A stretch of 64,000 bases of DNA from Phycomyces nitens (GCA_022702545.1 JAHRBC010000002.1:8308001-8372000), one strand, 5' to 3'; positions 32,561-45,249 are shown, counted from the stretch's first letter. A program made the numbers and translations. Notes: generated by a model not told the origin, from the letters alone.

Positions 32561-33290
32561 GACTTGATTGGCAACGATTGAGGTATACGACAACCAAACA
32601 GAGATGAATTCAATCCACTACTTTTTCATATTACCACATTATGCAAAACTAATTTTGTACTTACTTGCAAAAAAGTTTTCGCCAAAGGAGGGTCCACGAA
32701 GCTATATCTGTAATTTTTGGTCAATTGGATTAATCTAGAGTTGTTATTTAAATATAAAATATTTAAGAGATGAGAGACTTACTTGATATCGGGTTATCAA
32801 GCCCAAAGGCAGGATCACCTTATAAGCGAAACGAGCTGAAAGCACGTTATTAAATAAGAAGCAATGAACTGTGTGATGGGGTGTCTTGACTTTTGGCCTT
32901 ACTTACAGGTTAATAGAATAGTCCAGGTAAAAGTGTTTAAAAAGCCAAGTTTACATGTCAATCTGTTAGTAGTTGAAAATAGATATGAGAATCATATATC
33001 ATTCAACTCAATACAGTACTGCATTACTTACCATAGAGGCGTGTCAACGTAAAATATGATTGATTTATCTGATCTGGCTACAAGACATAGACAATCGGTG
33101 TGCCAAAGTAGAAAATGAGGTAAAAGAGGTGCTTTCTTTTTTGACACACCAATGGCTTGCACATATTTTTGGTATTAGTATGATGACGTATGCCTAAATT
33201 TGTCAAAGATTTTTCTCATTTCTGCGAACACCTGTGAGCTCAAGAGCTTTTTTTTTTGTAGGGAGCATTTTGCTCAAATAATTAGTGAGC
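32561..33290. other. Non-coding stretch
   Basis: No gene recognised. GTAATTTT and TTACTTACAGG-type splice-like motifs occur, but I could not assemble an exon series. Confidence 0.3.
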
Positions 33291-33342
33291 CTCTATTGCC
33301 ATAAAGCACAAGAGGACATCACGACTTGCTTTTGTATTTTAT

Positions 33343-33726
33343 ATGTCTTATAGCGTTTATGAGAGCTTTCTATTTTATAAAGTGAAAAAGCGGTACGAAC
33401 CCAAGAAAGCACATCCCGTAGCCATCTCTTCGCAAATAGGTGGGACAGATCTGAAGGCTTCTTGGTTCGACCAGGGAGAAAGTGACCTAAAGTCAAGCAG
33501 AGAACGGCAGAGAAACAGTTGGGAAGACATGCTGGGTGACAGCAGAAACAAAGAGGGAGAAGAAAGAGCAAAAAGTGACCGAGAGGGAGGGAGGGATGAA
33601 GCAGAAGTTCTGACCGAGACCTGGAGGGAAAGACTAGGAACTCATTGTCATGCCCCGCGCAATAACAATGAGCTTCATGATGAGGATGGCAGCATAATAT
33701 CATTACCATGGAGCGAACCATGGTAA
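33343..33726 (+). CDS. Uncertain ORF in a less AT-rich segment
   Basis: A 127-codon frame from MSYSVYESFLFYKVKKRYEP, rich in Glu, Arg and Ser in the second half. The opposite strand is also open (33793-33293), as often happens in purine-biased sequence. I recognise no domain. It may be spurious. Confidence 0.2.
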   Translation: MSYSVYESFLFYKVKKRYEPKKAHPVAISSQIGGTDLKASWFDQGESDLKSSRERQRNSWEDMLGDSRNKEGEERAKSDREGGRDEAEVLTETWRERLGTHCHAPRNNNELHDEDGSIISLPWSEPW

Positions 33727-34558
33727 TGAGAGAAAGGGAACATGAGTGGAAAGAGTGACTGAGAGGGTGGGTGGGGACATAGAAAGGAACCACAACATAG
33801 TGACAAACTCTTCACTCTATCTTCCCCGACCAAAGTGAGATAAAAGCGAAACAGCCGTGCCCTTGACTTCCTTTCTTGGTGCATGCAAAATTGACTTGAT
33901 AACGAAACCGTTTAATATAACGAAATTTTACGTATTGATATTGGGATTTGAACACGTATAAAATAAGAAATTCAATAATATTTGATAACTATCTCTTGAC
34001 TATGAACACAACCAGCACATTTACTGTATCAACTAAACAGCAACCCAGCCAACCAATTCAACAAAGCAAGACAAGAAAGAAATCAGAACCCTCTTAGGAA
34101 ACAAGATCTCTTCCTATCCGCAAGCTTATAATTGAAGACTCTTACAGAGATTGTCAAGGAGCTTGTTGTATTTGGCATAATGATATATCAGAGAAAGTGA
34201 TATATGAACCGAGATAGCTGGATTGTTTAAAATCAATATACACTATACAGTCCAGGAATCCTTATCTAAATATGAAGATACCATACCTAACCTATTGTGG
34301 GATAAAGTCCCAAAATACCCTGTTAACTGACAATACAACTATTATGATAATGAATATCCAAGTTGATAAGAATTATAACAACGATTATAAATATTAAGTT
34401 AACATACTTCTTTAACTGAATTTAACTTTTTCTCAATCATAATTAAGAGTCTCAAAGTATCTACCGTCTCCTTTCCACCACCAGATATTACAGAGATCAA
34501 CACTTAAAGAGAAACTGTCTCTGCGATAGTCAAGAGATTTGAAGAAACTTGTTTAGCC

Positions 34559-35030
34559 ATGTATAAGACCTTTGGTGGCAATAGGCAGAGAAAAATCAAG
34601 GAGCACCATAGGAACTACATCCTTGATATTAGTGATGAAAACGATACTGTGACACTGGAGAATATCATCTCGCAGTTCCTGGACAAGTTTGATGATATAT
34701 CAAGTGTTGGAATATCCGCACTGTGCAATTTTCTCTACAAAGTTGAGAAAAATACGTTGAAGAGATCGACACCAATGGAGAAAAAGAGAAATGATGAAGA
34801 GACTCTTTTCAAAAGAAACCAATTCGTGCTGACTCTTCAGCTTAAAGGGATTGTATACAGCCAGAATTGTATATTCGTAGATGGGTCAGGGCTCAACATC
34901 AAAATGGTCAAGGATTGGACAAGATCCAAGATAGTCAAGAATATTGCTATTCTTTTTGTCTTTTCAAAGGTATTGTATCCCGCCAAGTCAAGGTGGTTGA
35001 TAGTGGAGTCGCTGGTATGTTCTTAAAGTT
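34559..35030 (+). pseudogene. IS630/Tc1-type transposase, N-terminal and first-Asp part
   Basis: The frame starts MYKTFGGNRQRKIKEHHRNY and reaches NCIFVDGSGLNIKMVKDWTR, the region around the first catalytic Asp of IS630-type transposases (usual form FIDESAFNINM). After about 34950 the frame is broken, and the C-terminal part with the second Asp and Glu is absent. The same family is represented by C-terminal relics at 47761-48420 and 59760-60080. Confidence 0.65.
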
Positions 35031-35479
35031 TATTTTATTTTTGCAAATAATGGTTTTAATTAAATATTTATATCTATTACTCAACAGAACTAATCTTTAA
35101 ATATTTTATCCAGGAGCCTGTAGAGAATTTGGATACACAAAATACAAGACCTTACCACCTTGTGGATAATTCTAAAATCAATTACAACCCTAGGCTTCAT
35201 GAATAGCTGAAGACATGAAACAGGCGTTTGATCAAGTTCTTGCCTCCGTACTCTTCTTTTTAGAGCCTGCTAGGGTGCTTCTCTAAATTGAAGATTGAGT
35301 GTCGTTCCTAAATCAACCTCAGTCGGCTCCACTACGTCTCCTAATATGATGGATGCTCTCAGAGCCACGCTTTATTTTTCGTTTAAAATTTTTTTTGATT
35401 TCTCTTTCTTCTCTATATCTTTCAAAGCCACGCATCATGGAGTGAACTATGGAAAATATCATTTCAATTAATTAACAAT

Positions 35480-36192
35480 ATGATCAACCCACAACCCTCA
35501 CCAGAGCACAGCTCGAGGAGTTATTCAGAGAACTCGACGAGCAACGAACGAGAGAAAAAGAACGCCAAGCAAGCGGAACCGAACTCCCTTTGGCTATTAG
35601 CAAAGCCCTGGACGATGTATCTCCAGCGCAACCTAAAGGCAACTTTAAAATCTACAGACGAACAGTCCACCGCTACAATTATGACACTTGGTCAAAGCCA
35701 GAGTAGATCAACAAAGAATTTATCCAGGACCTCAAAGACTGGAAGGTGGATGCCTGTCAACTCGTCAATACCGTTCATAAGATCACAGAAACTACAAGAA
35801 TCCAAGCAAGAGCAAGCACAGAACTCTTTGAACAACTTCAATATCTACAGGACAAAGTCGAGTTTGCCTCCCCTACAGACAAAGCAATCTTCACCAATTC
35901 AATGGACCAAGCGCAACGACTGGCGGTCTGTGGCTTTGGTTCAGCCAAGTTACAAGATAGAGAAGCCCGAGACATCTCTATTAAAGCACTCAAACTACCA
36001 TCAAGCGTTCGACACTTGGAATATTCAGCAGAGGAGAATGGAAAGACGAATTCATTTGATAGAGACTTTGCTGAACAACTTCAAAAGGCTCGCTTTGAAG
36101 ACAAATTTATCCGAGACGCCACTTCCTATAGTCGTGGACAATCAAATTACTCTAGAGGCTTCCATGGTTCAAGAGGACAAAGAGAATTATGA
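35480..36192 (+). pseudogene. DIRS gag-like protein
   Basis: The frame reads QLEELFRELDEQRTREKERQ, then after a TAG at about 35705 continues with VDACQLVNTVHKITETTRIQ to RGFHGSRGQREL. The Arg/Gly/Ser-rich C-terminus fits a nucleic-acid-binding Gag. The overlapping longer frame at 35480-36826 covers gag sequence in another frame only in its first part. Confidence 0.6.
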
Positions 36193-36194
36193 GA

Positions 36195-38330
36195 AAGTTC
36201 TTGGCATGGGACCTGATCACGCGGTCAACATTTTCAATTTGGAGGACGGGGACGAGGCACCCAACCCTCTCACCAGCCCAGTCAGCCTTCTCAACACCCA
36301 ACGGCAGTCAGTAACTCCACCACCACAATCTCCACAGCAGATAATTCAGTCAACACAACACTATACAGCATCTCAGGATGAAATTCTACCTGGAGGACGC
36401 CTAACACACTTTTACAAATATTGGACACAGACCACAACGCACCCATGGCCCCAGACCATTGTCAAAGAAGGGTACAAACTACAATTTGCAACACAATCCA
36501 AATCATGGAAAATCAAGCAATTATCTTTCAAACCAACCGACCGCCAAGCAGCTATCGAAGCCGTCGACAAATTCCTGTCTGCAGACATAATCGAACTCAG
36601 GCCCACTCAATCCAAATACTACCTATCCAGTTTCTTCACCATCCAAGAAAAAACCAAAAGGCGACCGATCTTAAACTGTCAAAAATTAAACCAACATATC
36701 CAATGCGAACATTTCAAAATGAAAGGGGTTCCCGCCTTGAGGAAACTTATCGAAAAAGACGACTTTATGTGCAAGACCGATCTAAAAGACGCATATACGG
36801 TGGTCCCAATACATCCAACCTCTTAAAAATATCTTACCTTTAAAAACAAAGGCAAAGTTTACCAGTATCGGGCACTCGCTTTTGGTCTGAATGTGGCTCC
36901 CCGATTGTTTTTAAAAACTAATGCGGTATGCCGTAGAACCGTTGCGTCAAGAAGGTATCCGCCTCGTATATTATCTCGACGACATTTGCCTGTTGTCCAA
37001 GTCAAAAGAAGAATTAATCAAAACAACCGCAAGAGTAACTACACACCTACAATCGTTAGGATATCCCATCAACACAGAAAAAAGTCTACTCACCCCATCA
37101 CAAACCCAAGAATTCTTAGGTTTCCAGTTCAATACCAAGAAAATGAAGATTACAGTGCCTGCACCCAAGATCACCAAGCTACTACAGAGAATCCGACAAG
37201 CCTCGCAACCAATTCAGCACTCGTGCAGATAGATAGCCGGTCTGTTAAGGAAAGTAACATCCATGATCCCAGCCATAGGCGAAGCCCTTCTCCACATTTG
37301 CCACCTACAACGAGATCTAGTCCAAAGTCTGCACCTCAGCCATCAAAACTGGGAGAAACCTCGCCATATCTCACCACAGAGTCGACAGGAGTTCAATTGG
37401 TGGAAGGAGTCTGTATCCTCCGAGAACGGTCTACCGATCCAATCCCTGGCATCCCCACCACCCACAATCACCATCTACACCGACAGCTCAGACATGGGAT
37501 GGGGGTGAGCTCACCAATGATACACACGTTCGGGTTCTGGAATGCCGAGGACAAGACCACATCCATAAACGTTTGCGAGCTGAAAGCAATGTATTAAGCT
37601 TTGAAGATGCATGCCCCAAGATTCGAAAACTCCACAATAAAGGTTTTCACCGACAACACTACGGCACTCAAATATACAACAAAATTTGGCGGCACCGCAT
37701 CTCTTCAACTACAGGAACTTGCGGTGATGATACAAGACCTTTGCAACAAACATAATTTGACAGTAACATACCAACACATTGCTGGCCTCGAGAACATCAC
37801 AGCTGACCAATTGTCTAGGAAGCCGATTCCTCTCTACGAACAAACAATTCCCAAGGAGCTGTTCCTGCAAATACGATAACAGTGTGGCCCATTGAGAGTG
37901 GACGCCTTTGCAACGGCTCACAACAACCAATTCAAGAGATATTGGAGCCTGCACCTGGATCCCCTGGCCGAAGCGCAGGATGCATTTCAACGAAAATGGC
38001 TCAAGACGGAAACGTACTTGAACCCGCCGTAAAAGTCGATTCCCAAAGTCATACAACAACTCAAGAAACAAAGGATCCAACAAGCGGTTTTGGTGACCCC
38101 CTTCTGGCCCAGTCAGTTTTGGTATCCAATGATTTTGAGAATGAGACACCTAAAAGACCTCATTGTCATGAAGATATCCAAGAATGTTTCCCTAGCCGCT
38201 TGGACGTTATCAACGACACAAGGCGCAAGTCTGGTCTGATCAATGAAACTAGTATCCGATATCTTGAGCTATCCACAATAAAAAGTACCAAGCAGTTATA
38301 TGATAGAGGATGGCGACGGTGGTAACGATG
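36195..38330 (+). pseudogene. DIRS reverse transcriptase - RNase H - methyltransferase-like region
   Basis: Pieces in alternating frames read KTDLKDAYTVVPIHP, VYYLDDICLLSKSKEEL (the RT active site YLDD at about 36972), SQTQEFLGFQFNTKKMKI, then RNase H blocks ITIYTDSSDMGWG, CELKAMY, VFTDNTTALKY and ENITADQLSR. Beyond about 37880 comes LRVDAFATAHNNQFKRYW and VTPFWPSQFWYP, the Dam-like segment found in DIRS elements. Stops at about 36824, 37230, 37595 and 37879 break the polyprotein. Confidence 0.8.
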
Positions 38331-38399
38331 GTGCGCAAAGCAAAATCCTCGAATAAATCCAACCATATACAACTGCACTCATGTTTTACACTTTCTAGT

Positions 38400-39288
38400 T
38401 GACCATAACAATTTTAGCACCCAACACCTCAACACCTTGCGCTCCTCAATTGCCTCCCTATTCCGAGAACTTTATCCCCAGGAGATTCCTCTGGCCAGTC
38501 AACCAGCCATTCAAGCTTTCTTTGGAACCAAGCGTCGAACAGAGGTTAAGATTCCCACGACACAGCAGCTGGAAATCTGGGATACCAACAAGATGACCAC
38601 GTTTATCTTGTCTACATGGCCAGACTCCAACACCTTGACACTATATGATTTGCAACTCAAGACAATTGCCTTGTTATGTTTGGCTACAATGGCCCGACCA
38701 CGATCAGACATGGATCGACTCCAATTCCATGATACAAGCTTCACTTTTCAAGACTCTTCAAAAGCTATTTTCACAGGCGTTGCCTTACACTTCAGGGAAC
38801 CCAAGGAACTTCAAGTCAAGACTACTCGATTTAATACATTAACAGACTAGCGTCTCTGCCCTAAACACACTCTACACTCGTTCGTTCTGAAAACGGCCGC
38901 ACTACGGGAGCGCCTACCTCTGGACCATGCATTGTTCTTGGCTTTCATCGAAAATCCCAAACTAGTCACTTCAATTCGCCCGTCCACATTGTCAAACTGG
39001 GTCAAGCTACTCATGGGGAAATCAGGTATCGATACTTCTGTATTTAAGGCGCACTCGATAAAGCCAGCATCGAGCACAAAGGCGGTGGAGAAAGGACATT
39101 CTATTAAATCAGTAAAAGAACATGCGGGATGGAGTCTAAACTCCAAGACATTTGAGACATTCTACTACAAGCCTACCACTCAAGACTCTTCAAGGACATC
39201 TATTGCCCATTCAATCTTTTATTATTATTCCCTCCTAAAAAGAAAAAAGCAGAAAAATTTGAGTACATACTTGGGCAGAAAGATATAG
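38400..39288 (+). pseudogene. DIRS tyrosine recombinase
   Basis: Two frames (38437-38850 and 38932-39288) give an N-terminal core-binding part, ATMARPRSDMDRL with the first catalytic Arg, then FKAHSIKPASSTKA, EHAGWSLNSKTFETFYYKP with His, Trp and the nucleophile Tyr. The second conserved Arg (H-x-x-R) is Lys here. A TAG at about 38848 splits the protein. Confidence 0.75.
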
Positions 39289-39569
39289 GGAAGAAAGGGA
39301 AATCAAGATTTTATTAAAAACGAAAAATAAAGCGTATCAGGAACTGATCCAAGCAGACAAGGTAAAGGACAGAAACAGGAGGTTCAAGAATAAGTTATTT
39401 AATAAAAGACGTTGTTCGCTTGATATTTTAATGATCAAGCTCTACTGGTATTTATATGTTTTCTAGCTAGGATAAAGATATGTTTAAATATAATGATTGG
39501 TGGTTGTGGCGGGTGTATATACAAGAAAGGAAAGTCTAAAGATAGCTATGATGTATTTGGTCTTCTAGC

Positions 39570-39960
39570 TGTGATGTTGTCCGGGTCGGAGCAACAGACT
39601 GTTCGGTCTGGTGCGAGGACGAGATACAAGGAGCACAATGGCGACGTTATCAGTGGATAGTACTACCTTAGAGGCCTTGTAGTTATTAGGCTTGTAGTAG
39701 CTTATTGAATAAAACAAGTTCTTTTTCCGTTAAGTCTATATTTGTTGCAGAGGATATAGGTCGCTCTGGTCACTTTGAATTGTCTGAAACGCTAAGAGAA
39801 TACCCAATCTACAACTTTCTACAAATTCGCTGTATCGTTTGTGTCGTGCCTCTTCCCCAACCCCAATCCTATCCCGTGCGTATAACTTCCTTTTCTCGTA
39901 AAAGACCTCCAGTTCATACCGCACCGTATACCAAAGATCCGAAAATAGCCCAATATTACA
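39570..39960 (+). repeat. Solo LTR, family TGTGATG...TTACA, copy 4
   Basis: TGTGATGTTGTCCGGGTCGG at the left and CCCAATATTACA at the right, with the 4-bp duplication TAGC at 39566-39569 and 39961-39964. It is 391 bp. Confidence 0.9.
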
Positions 39961-40016
39961 TAGCTATTATCCATTCCGGGAGTGTGGCGCGAAGGCTGTT
40001 AGGAACCAATCCTAAC

Positions 40017-40314
40017 TGAGGTAGATTAGGGTTGAGGTATATGGATTGTTAGTATCTTTTAAGGGAAATAAGAATACTGTGAGAGTGTTGTTTATTAAAG
40101 AATATTATGGTGGTTTATATATTTATTATTCTAATTCCCTTTTAATGAAACGTCTATTGTGTAATAGTCGGTTATAACTGCTGAAGTGTGAAGTGTACGT
40201 GTGCCTGGTGTGTAACTGCTCCTGAGATGTTAACCTGCCAGGGTCATTAGCAAAGAGGAACCGGAGATCGGTTGTGGAATCTGTATTTCACTCAGCTGTG
40301 GTGTGTATACCACA
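40017..40314 (+). repeat. Solo LTR, family TGAGG...CCACA
   Basis: A 298-bp element with TG...CA ends and the 5-bp duplication CTAAC at 40012-40016 and 40315-40319. The same family is at 61104-61371 and 48717-48966, and as fragments in the Helitron-derived modules. Confidence 0.85.
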
Positions 40315-40360
40315 CTAACAAAAACCTTGTACTCCAAAGATGTGATAGTTTACTTTAAGG

Positions 40361-40755
40361 TGTAATTTTGGGATGATTGGCGGATCTTTGGTTACGGTGC
40401 GAGGTGAACTAGGGGTTCTTCGAGGTAGAAGAGAAGCTACACGCACGGATTTGAGAGAGGAGTGGGGATGAGGCAAAAGGGCGATAGTTGTTGATAAAGG
40501 GTAGAAGATTGTAGACAAAGAGGTTCTCTAAACGATACAGACAATACTAGATGACCAGAGCGACCTATGTTCTCTGCGACAAATACAGACTTATTGAGGG
40601 AAGAGAGTTGTTTTATTCATTTTGCTTGTGTGAGGCTAATAAGGTCAGGGCCTCAATAGTACTACTAACTACTGCATGTACCCAATTTACACTCCAAATC
40701 CAACCTCTCCACGCCAGACCGAGCTATCTGTTGATCCGACCCGGACAACATCACA
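40361..40755 (-). repeat. Solo LTR, family TGTGATG...TTACA, copy 5
   Basis: Left end TGTAATTTTGGG, right end AACATCACA, with the 4-bp duplication AAGG at 40357-40360 and 40756-40759. It is 395 bp and inverted relative to the copy at 39570. Confidence 0.9.
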
Positions 40756-41013
40756 AAGGGAATAACCTCTGTATTTATTAGAATGGTATTTGGGATTTTG
40801 ATAAGGTAGATTCAGTGTAACTTGGAGAGGAGTATATGAGATGGTGATATTATGGGATGCTATTTCTATATCTGGAATATTGACTGGCACAAAATATAAA
40901 ACTAAAATACTAAAAAAAAACTCCAAAGATAAAACGATTTCGTGGAAAGTTAAGCTTTTGTTTGCCTTTCTTACCAATTTCCCTATTTTTCCAATAGTAC
41001 ATACCAAAAACAG

Positions 41014-43202
41014 ATGTCTTATCTAAAGAAAACTAAGCACACGTTCTGGAAGCTAGAAGACGCTGTAAAACAAAAGATTAGTAGTGGCAGCCGTTCTGTC
41101 GAGAGTGCTTTGCAATCTATCCGCAGTGATTTAGATTTTTACGACAATCCAACTGCGGTTGCTTGGAAAAATAGTTGGAAGGTAATGTATATCATTTTAT
41201 ATCAACACATAAACTCATATACAAGGCTATCTAGTCCATGGAAAAATCTTATGGCAAAGAGTGAGTGTTTGATATTTATGTCAAATAATAACAATTAAAT
41301 AAGGGTTATCTAAATATAATGCAACCGAAAATTCAAAAAGTACTTCCCAAAGCATTTATAACACTTTTAATAACAATGGCACAATGATAAACACAACAAT
41401 TCGTGGAGACACTGTTGTTAACAAGAACCTGTCATTTCAGGTAAGACCAATAGCTGTGTCGTGTGCTCTGCAGAATAATTAGCTTTAAAGCCGTATTGGG
41501 CTCAGTTAAAGAACATACGCACACAAGAGGCATTTTATTATTATTAATGCATTCTTGATCACTGATTTATTTTTTAGGCTCTTGATCAAACAAAAGGTGG
41601 AAATGGTTTGGCAGAACAAGATGAAAGCAGCCAAAGTGATAGCGACTCAATTGACATTGAGTTCCCGTCTGACTTGAGCAAGGATTATCACCCGCTCGTT
41701 GAGGAAGATCTTTACGATATCAGTCAAGATCAACCCCAAGATGAAGTGAATACCAACATCTGGGAATATGATTCGAAAGATTCAGATGAAGTTTGTGTGA
41801 TAAATGACGAGTTGAGAAATTTCAGAAGAGTCTCACTCAAACTTGAGCCCAAGAGTTTGTCTGATTTGCGCTTGTTGTAAGTTTGTACTATATTATGGCT
41901 GTGTAAATATACGTCATTGACATTTTTATTATCAGATCTCTCAACGATGTTTATTTGTTTACGGAAGAAATAGAAACAAGCATAACTTCATATTTACCAG
42001 AACATCTACAGTAAGTTACAAATAGTTTGTTGCTTTCACATATGGACACTTTTGACAAATCTATAATTGTTAAATAGCCAGAATATTATGCGAGATATTT
42101 CCAATGATCCAGTTGTGTCTATTGGCGATAGATGCATACTATGGTGCACCAAGACATCTACAGTAAAGTATTTTTTTTTAAAAAAAAAAAAGGTATTCAT
42201 TTATATAATTTTCTCACAAATTCAATTACGATTCTATAGCTGCGATTGACTAATTGGCTCGAGGTTCAAAAGACAACAATCCCATTTCTTCATACTGCAA
42301 TGCTGACGATGGATGAACATCCCCAAGATTTGATCTTGGCAAATATTCTGCATCGAGCGTAAGTTCAAGCTTATAATAGACTGAGGGTTGAATAGTTTAA
42401 TTGATTTTGAGTCACCTAGTGCCATGATACTTGCAAATGGAAAACCAGATTCAGAAATCGAAGATTCATTTGTCCACAATTTCATTAGCAATCTCTTTGA
42501 GAATGTGTTTCAGACAGAGTCAATTCTCGATACTGCTTGGTATTTCTAGTAAAAATGGTCATCAAAGCATCCACTGACAGGGTATATCTTTTACTATCTA
42601 TGATATTCAGGGCGAATGGCCAACTGGGAGGGAAGAGAAGAAATGAGGAGGATGAGCAGAGTCCTTTCAAACCTGACTATGCCGTCTTTGTCAAACAAAG
42701 ATCCCTACGCTTGGACTTGTTGTGCGCTGAAGCAAAATCACCTGTCAACACAGCTGTATTTCCCAAATCAGATCTGGTGAAGATTGCCCAAGAAATGAAA
42801 TGGATGTTAAACAAACTTGTTCGAGAGGGAGTAGAAGCGCCTGTTGTCGGTGGTGTGCTCGTAAATGGCTTCACAATCTATACATTCAAAATGGAGTTAA
42901 TCGATTCTGGGATTTACAGAATGGTACAATTAAGCAAGATACTGCTTTTTAAAAATTTCCAAGAGCTCGTATTACTCCCTACGATTGTCGCTAATCTTTT
43001 ACAGCTAAAGGTATAAAATATTATCATGGAATGCAAAAGTAATACTAATTAAAGTAAAAAGAATATTACTCTTACTACAGCAAACAAGGCCAAGAATCGT
43101 TTATTGAAAAAAGCCAAAGGCATCTCTCCCGAATACAATCCCCCTCTTTCGTGGCTTCGAGATACAAAGATTAGCTTGACAAAAAGAACGAAGAAGGAAT
43201 AA
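41014..43202 (+). CDS. PD-(D/E)XK-like protein, intron-containing homologue of the module gene
   Basis: A gene of about ten exons starting MSYLKKTKHTFWKLEDAVKQ at 41014. Introns that keep the frame include 41441-41577, about 41879-41939, 42010-42076, about 42165-42239, 42360-42420, about 42540-42611 and 43014-43088. Joined exons give RLLSLNDVYLF, a helix with SEIEDSFVHNFISNLFENVF, then KPDYAVF (Asp), LLCAEAKSP (Glu and Lys) and PPLSWLRDTKISLTKRTKKE at the end. All align with the intronless 521-residue protein. It is likely the host-type relative of the mobile copies. Two early junctions (near 41182-41337) are tentative. Substrate and role are unknown. Confidence 0.7.
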
Positions 43203-43400
43203 TATACTCTTTTTATTATTTACAGCTCAGTTATCTCTCTTATACCACTTACTATTTGTGATGTGTTCTTTACATACAGTAAGGTCGATTTTTGGATGAC
43301 ACAACTTTGAAATCTTGAGTTTATTTTTCTTTTCTACAGTATTTATTTTTAATTAATTCTATCAATGCACACTATAAAAGTTTCTGAAAAAAACAACCAA
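43203..43400. other. Downstream spacer
   Basis: AT-rich sequence after the stop at 43202 with no further gene visible. Confidence 0.3.
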
Positions 43401-44340
43401 CTAAAGGAATATCCCAATTAAAATCAGAGAAGTTATCGTCGGTGCTTTTGAGGAAGGAATGAAAGTGTGAACCATTTGTGAGCAATATAACATGGCACGC
43501 CATACTGTATTCAATAAAATACAAAGATACAGAGAGACAGAAATTACAGTTACACATGGGTACAAGTGGTCCTTCAGAATATTTGGTGAATAAGGCTTTA
43601 ATGCTTTGCACAGACAGATAACAATAATTGAGCTGCCAGTTTGGATATGAAAATAAACATAATGGACATACATTTAGAAAGATATGCTTTCAAGGATATA
43701 ATATGTGTTGCTAACATAATTCTTTGCATGAAGTCTTGTATACTTGTATATAAGCCATGATTGAGTGAGTATAATCGCAGAAACCAACTTGCCTTTGATC
43801 AGCATGCCAAAGAGGTGAGTTGACGTTCATACTGTTCTAAATCTGCAAAAATGTACGAATATGGCGTTTTTAGTCAGATAAGTACAGCATAGGGTGTGTA
43901 CGTTCAATAATTTAAGGCGTTAGAAGATACATAATGCTCTGGGAATGCGTCTGGTTCAGTGGTGTTGGGCTGATGGAAATAATAAGCAGTAATCTGGAGC
44001 GATGGTGGTATAAAAATATACTCCAAATCAAATTTCCTCTTAAAAATTACCTAGAGTATGAGCGAAATGCCGCTTTTACATTTCAACAATACAATGCTCC
44101 GTGTAAACAAACCAAAATGGTGAAATAGTACCAAAATAATTCAGATTTGGAGGTGATGGAGTGGCCTCCACACAGTCTTGATCCCAGTCTGATTGAGAGC
44201 ATTTAGGTATATATTTGGAAGATTATGAAAGCTATAAAATCTCAGGCAAAGATTCTCAAAGAATTAAGGGGTTTGGAGCTCATTGCAATTCAATGCCAAA
44301 TTAACTACAGCCCTCACATAAAAAATTAAAGAATTACATA
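43400..44340 (+). pseudogene. Tc1-type transposase relic
   Basis: Scattered frames read VIVGAFEEGMK..TICEQYNMARHTVF (N-terminal helix-turn-helix part), then MLWECVWFSGVG at 43934, FTFQQYNAPCKQTKMVK (second Asp region, with Tyr where Asp is expected) and VMEWPPHSLDPSLIESI (third acidic region). Many stops and shifts. The catalytic Asp change (QQYN for QQDN) alone would inactivate it. Confidence 0.7.
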
Positions 44341-44367
44341 CTGCCAACAACCACTAATCGGATTCCT

Positions 44368-44633
44368 GTAACAATACAATCATATTCATATCTATGTATT
44401 GCTTTCAAAGAACCAATCTTATTAATGAAGCATAACTATCTTTCAATCTGCAACAGCACCAATATCTTCTCTCCTGTATTAGACACAGCTAGAGCCAAAA
44501 AGTATATAAATAATCTTGGAGATTCATCAATAGAGAGATCAAGCGAACAACATCTTTAATAAATGAATCTATCTGTAACTCTCGGCCTGTTCTCCTGTTC
44601 TATTCCTTGTATAGATCGGTTCCTGACACATAA
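44368..44633. repeat. Possible LTR-like segment
   Basis: The segment TGTAACAATAC...GGTTCCTGACACA has a TATA-like AAGTATATAAATAATC and an AATAAATG signal, the layout of an LTR. I see no second copy or target duplication, so this is tentative. Confidence 0.25.
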
Positions 44634-44639
44634 GATACA

Positions 44640-45240
44640 TGCAAGCGTCGCATTTCATTAAGTTCCTGAGTAAAACTAGCTAAGTGAGAAGAAGAATTCA
44701 TGTAAAGATATATAATTGAGGGCTTCTTATATATCCATCCAAGTCTGATTCGGGATTCAGGTTGCTTGTCTACAATAAATGTATATCGACAAAAAATTAC
44801 TAACTTGGCTTCATGACTTTATTGAAATACTTTACTTTTTCATATTAACAGCATATATGTCTGTCGATAACGAATTCCAACAGCCACCAACCATAACAAA
44901 TGTCTACCAGATGGCCAAACACTCGCTCAGTTGACAATTCTTCCATCAAACTTCAGGGCCCAAGGCTAGGCATATGAATGCCTTGCAAAAAGAAAAAAAA
45001 AATATCCTAATGCGTGCTGGCGAGGACAGAATTCGCCATATTTCCAAGGAACATCCACACTACATTTTCTATAACTGACAAAAATAGGAAATCTCCTGAA
45101 CACTCCCTTATTATATTCTCTCCGCCAAGAAATCAAAGATGTGTGACATAAACCTTTCATGAAAAGGCCAAACTTTTTTAAAATTCTTAAACACGCAAGT
45201 CACGTATTTGTGACCTTGTATTTTATGATTGATTTACCAG
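44640..45240. other. Non-coding stretch
   Basis: No gene recognised. It precedes the N-terminal part of the large DDE transposase. Confidence 0.3.
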
Positions 45241-45249
45241 CAGTTGATC

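Larger units (their letters stand above)
35367..39335 (+). mobile_element. DIRS-type retrotransposon with inverted terminal repeats
   Basis: The left terminal repeat (35367-35423, ACGCTTTATTTTTCG... CTCTATATCTTTC) is matched in inverse orientation by 39278-39335 (GAAAGATATAG...CGAAAAATAAAGCGT), with mismatches. Between them are gag, reverse transcriptase/RNase H, a DNA-methyltransferase-like segment and a tyrosine recombinase in the DIRS order. Several stops and frameshifts inactivate it. Confidence 0.85.

Noticed and set aside
33293..33793. A 166-codon minus-strand frame opposite 33343-33726
   Set aside because: Both strands are open in purine-biased sequence and neither shows a domain; only the plus frame is kept, at low confidence.
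35480..36826. One 448-codon protein of the DIRS element
   Set aside because: The frame reads gag sequence out of frame in its first part and reverse transcriptase only in its last part; it is not one real protein.
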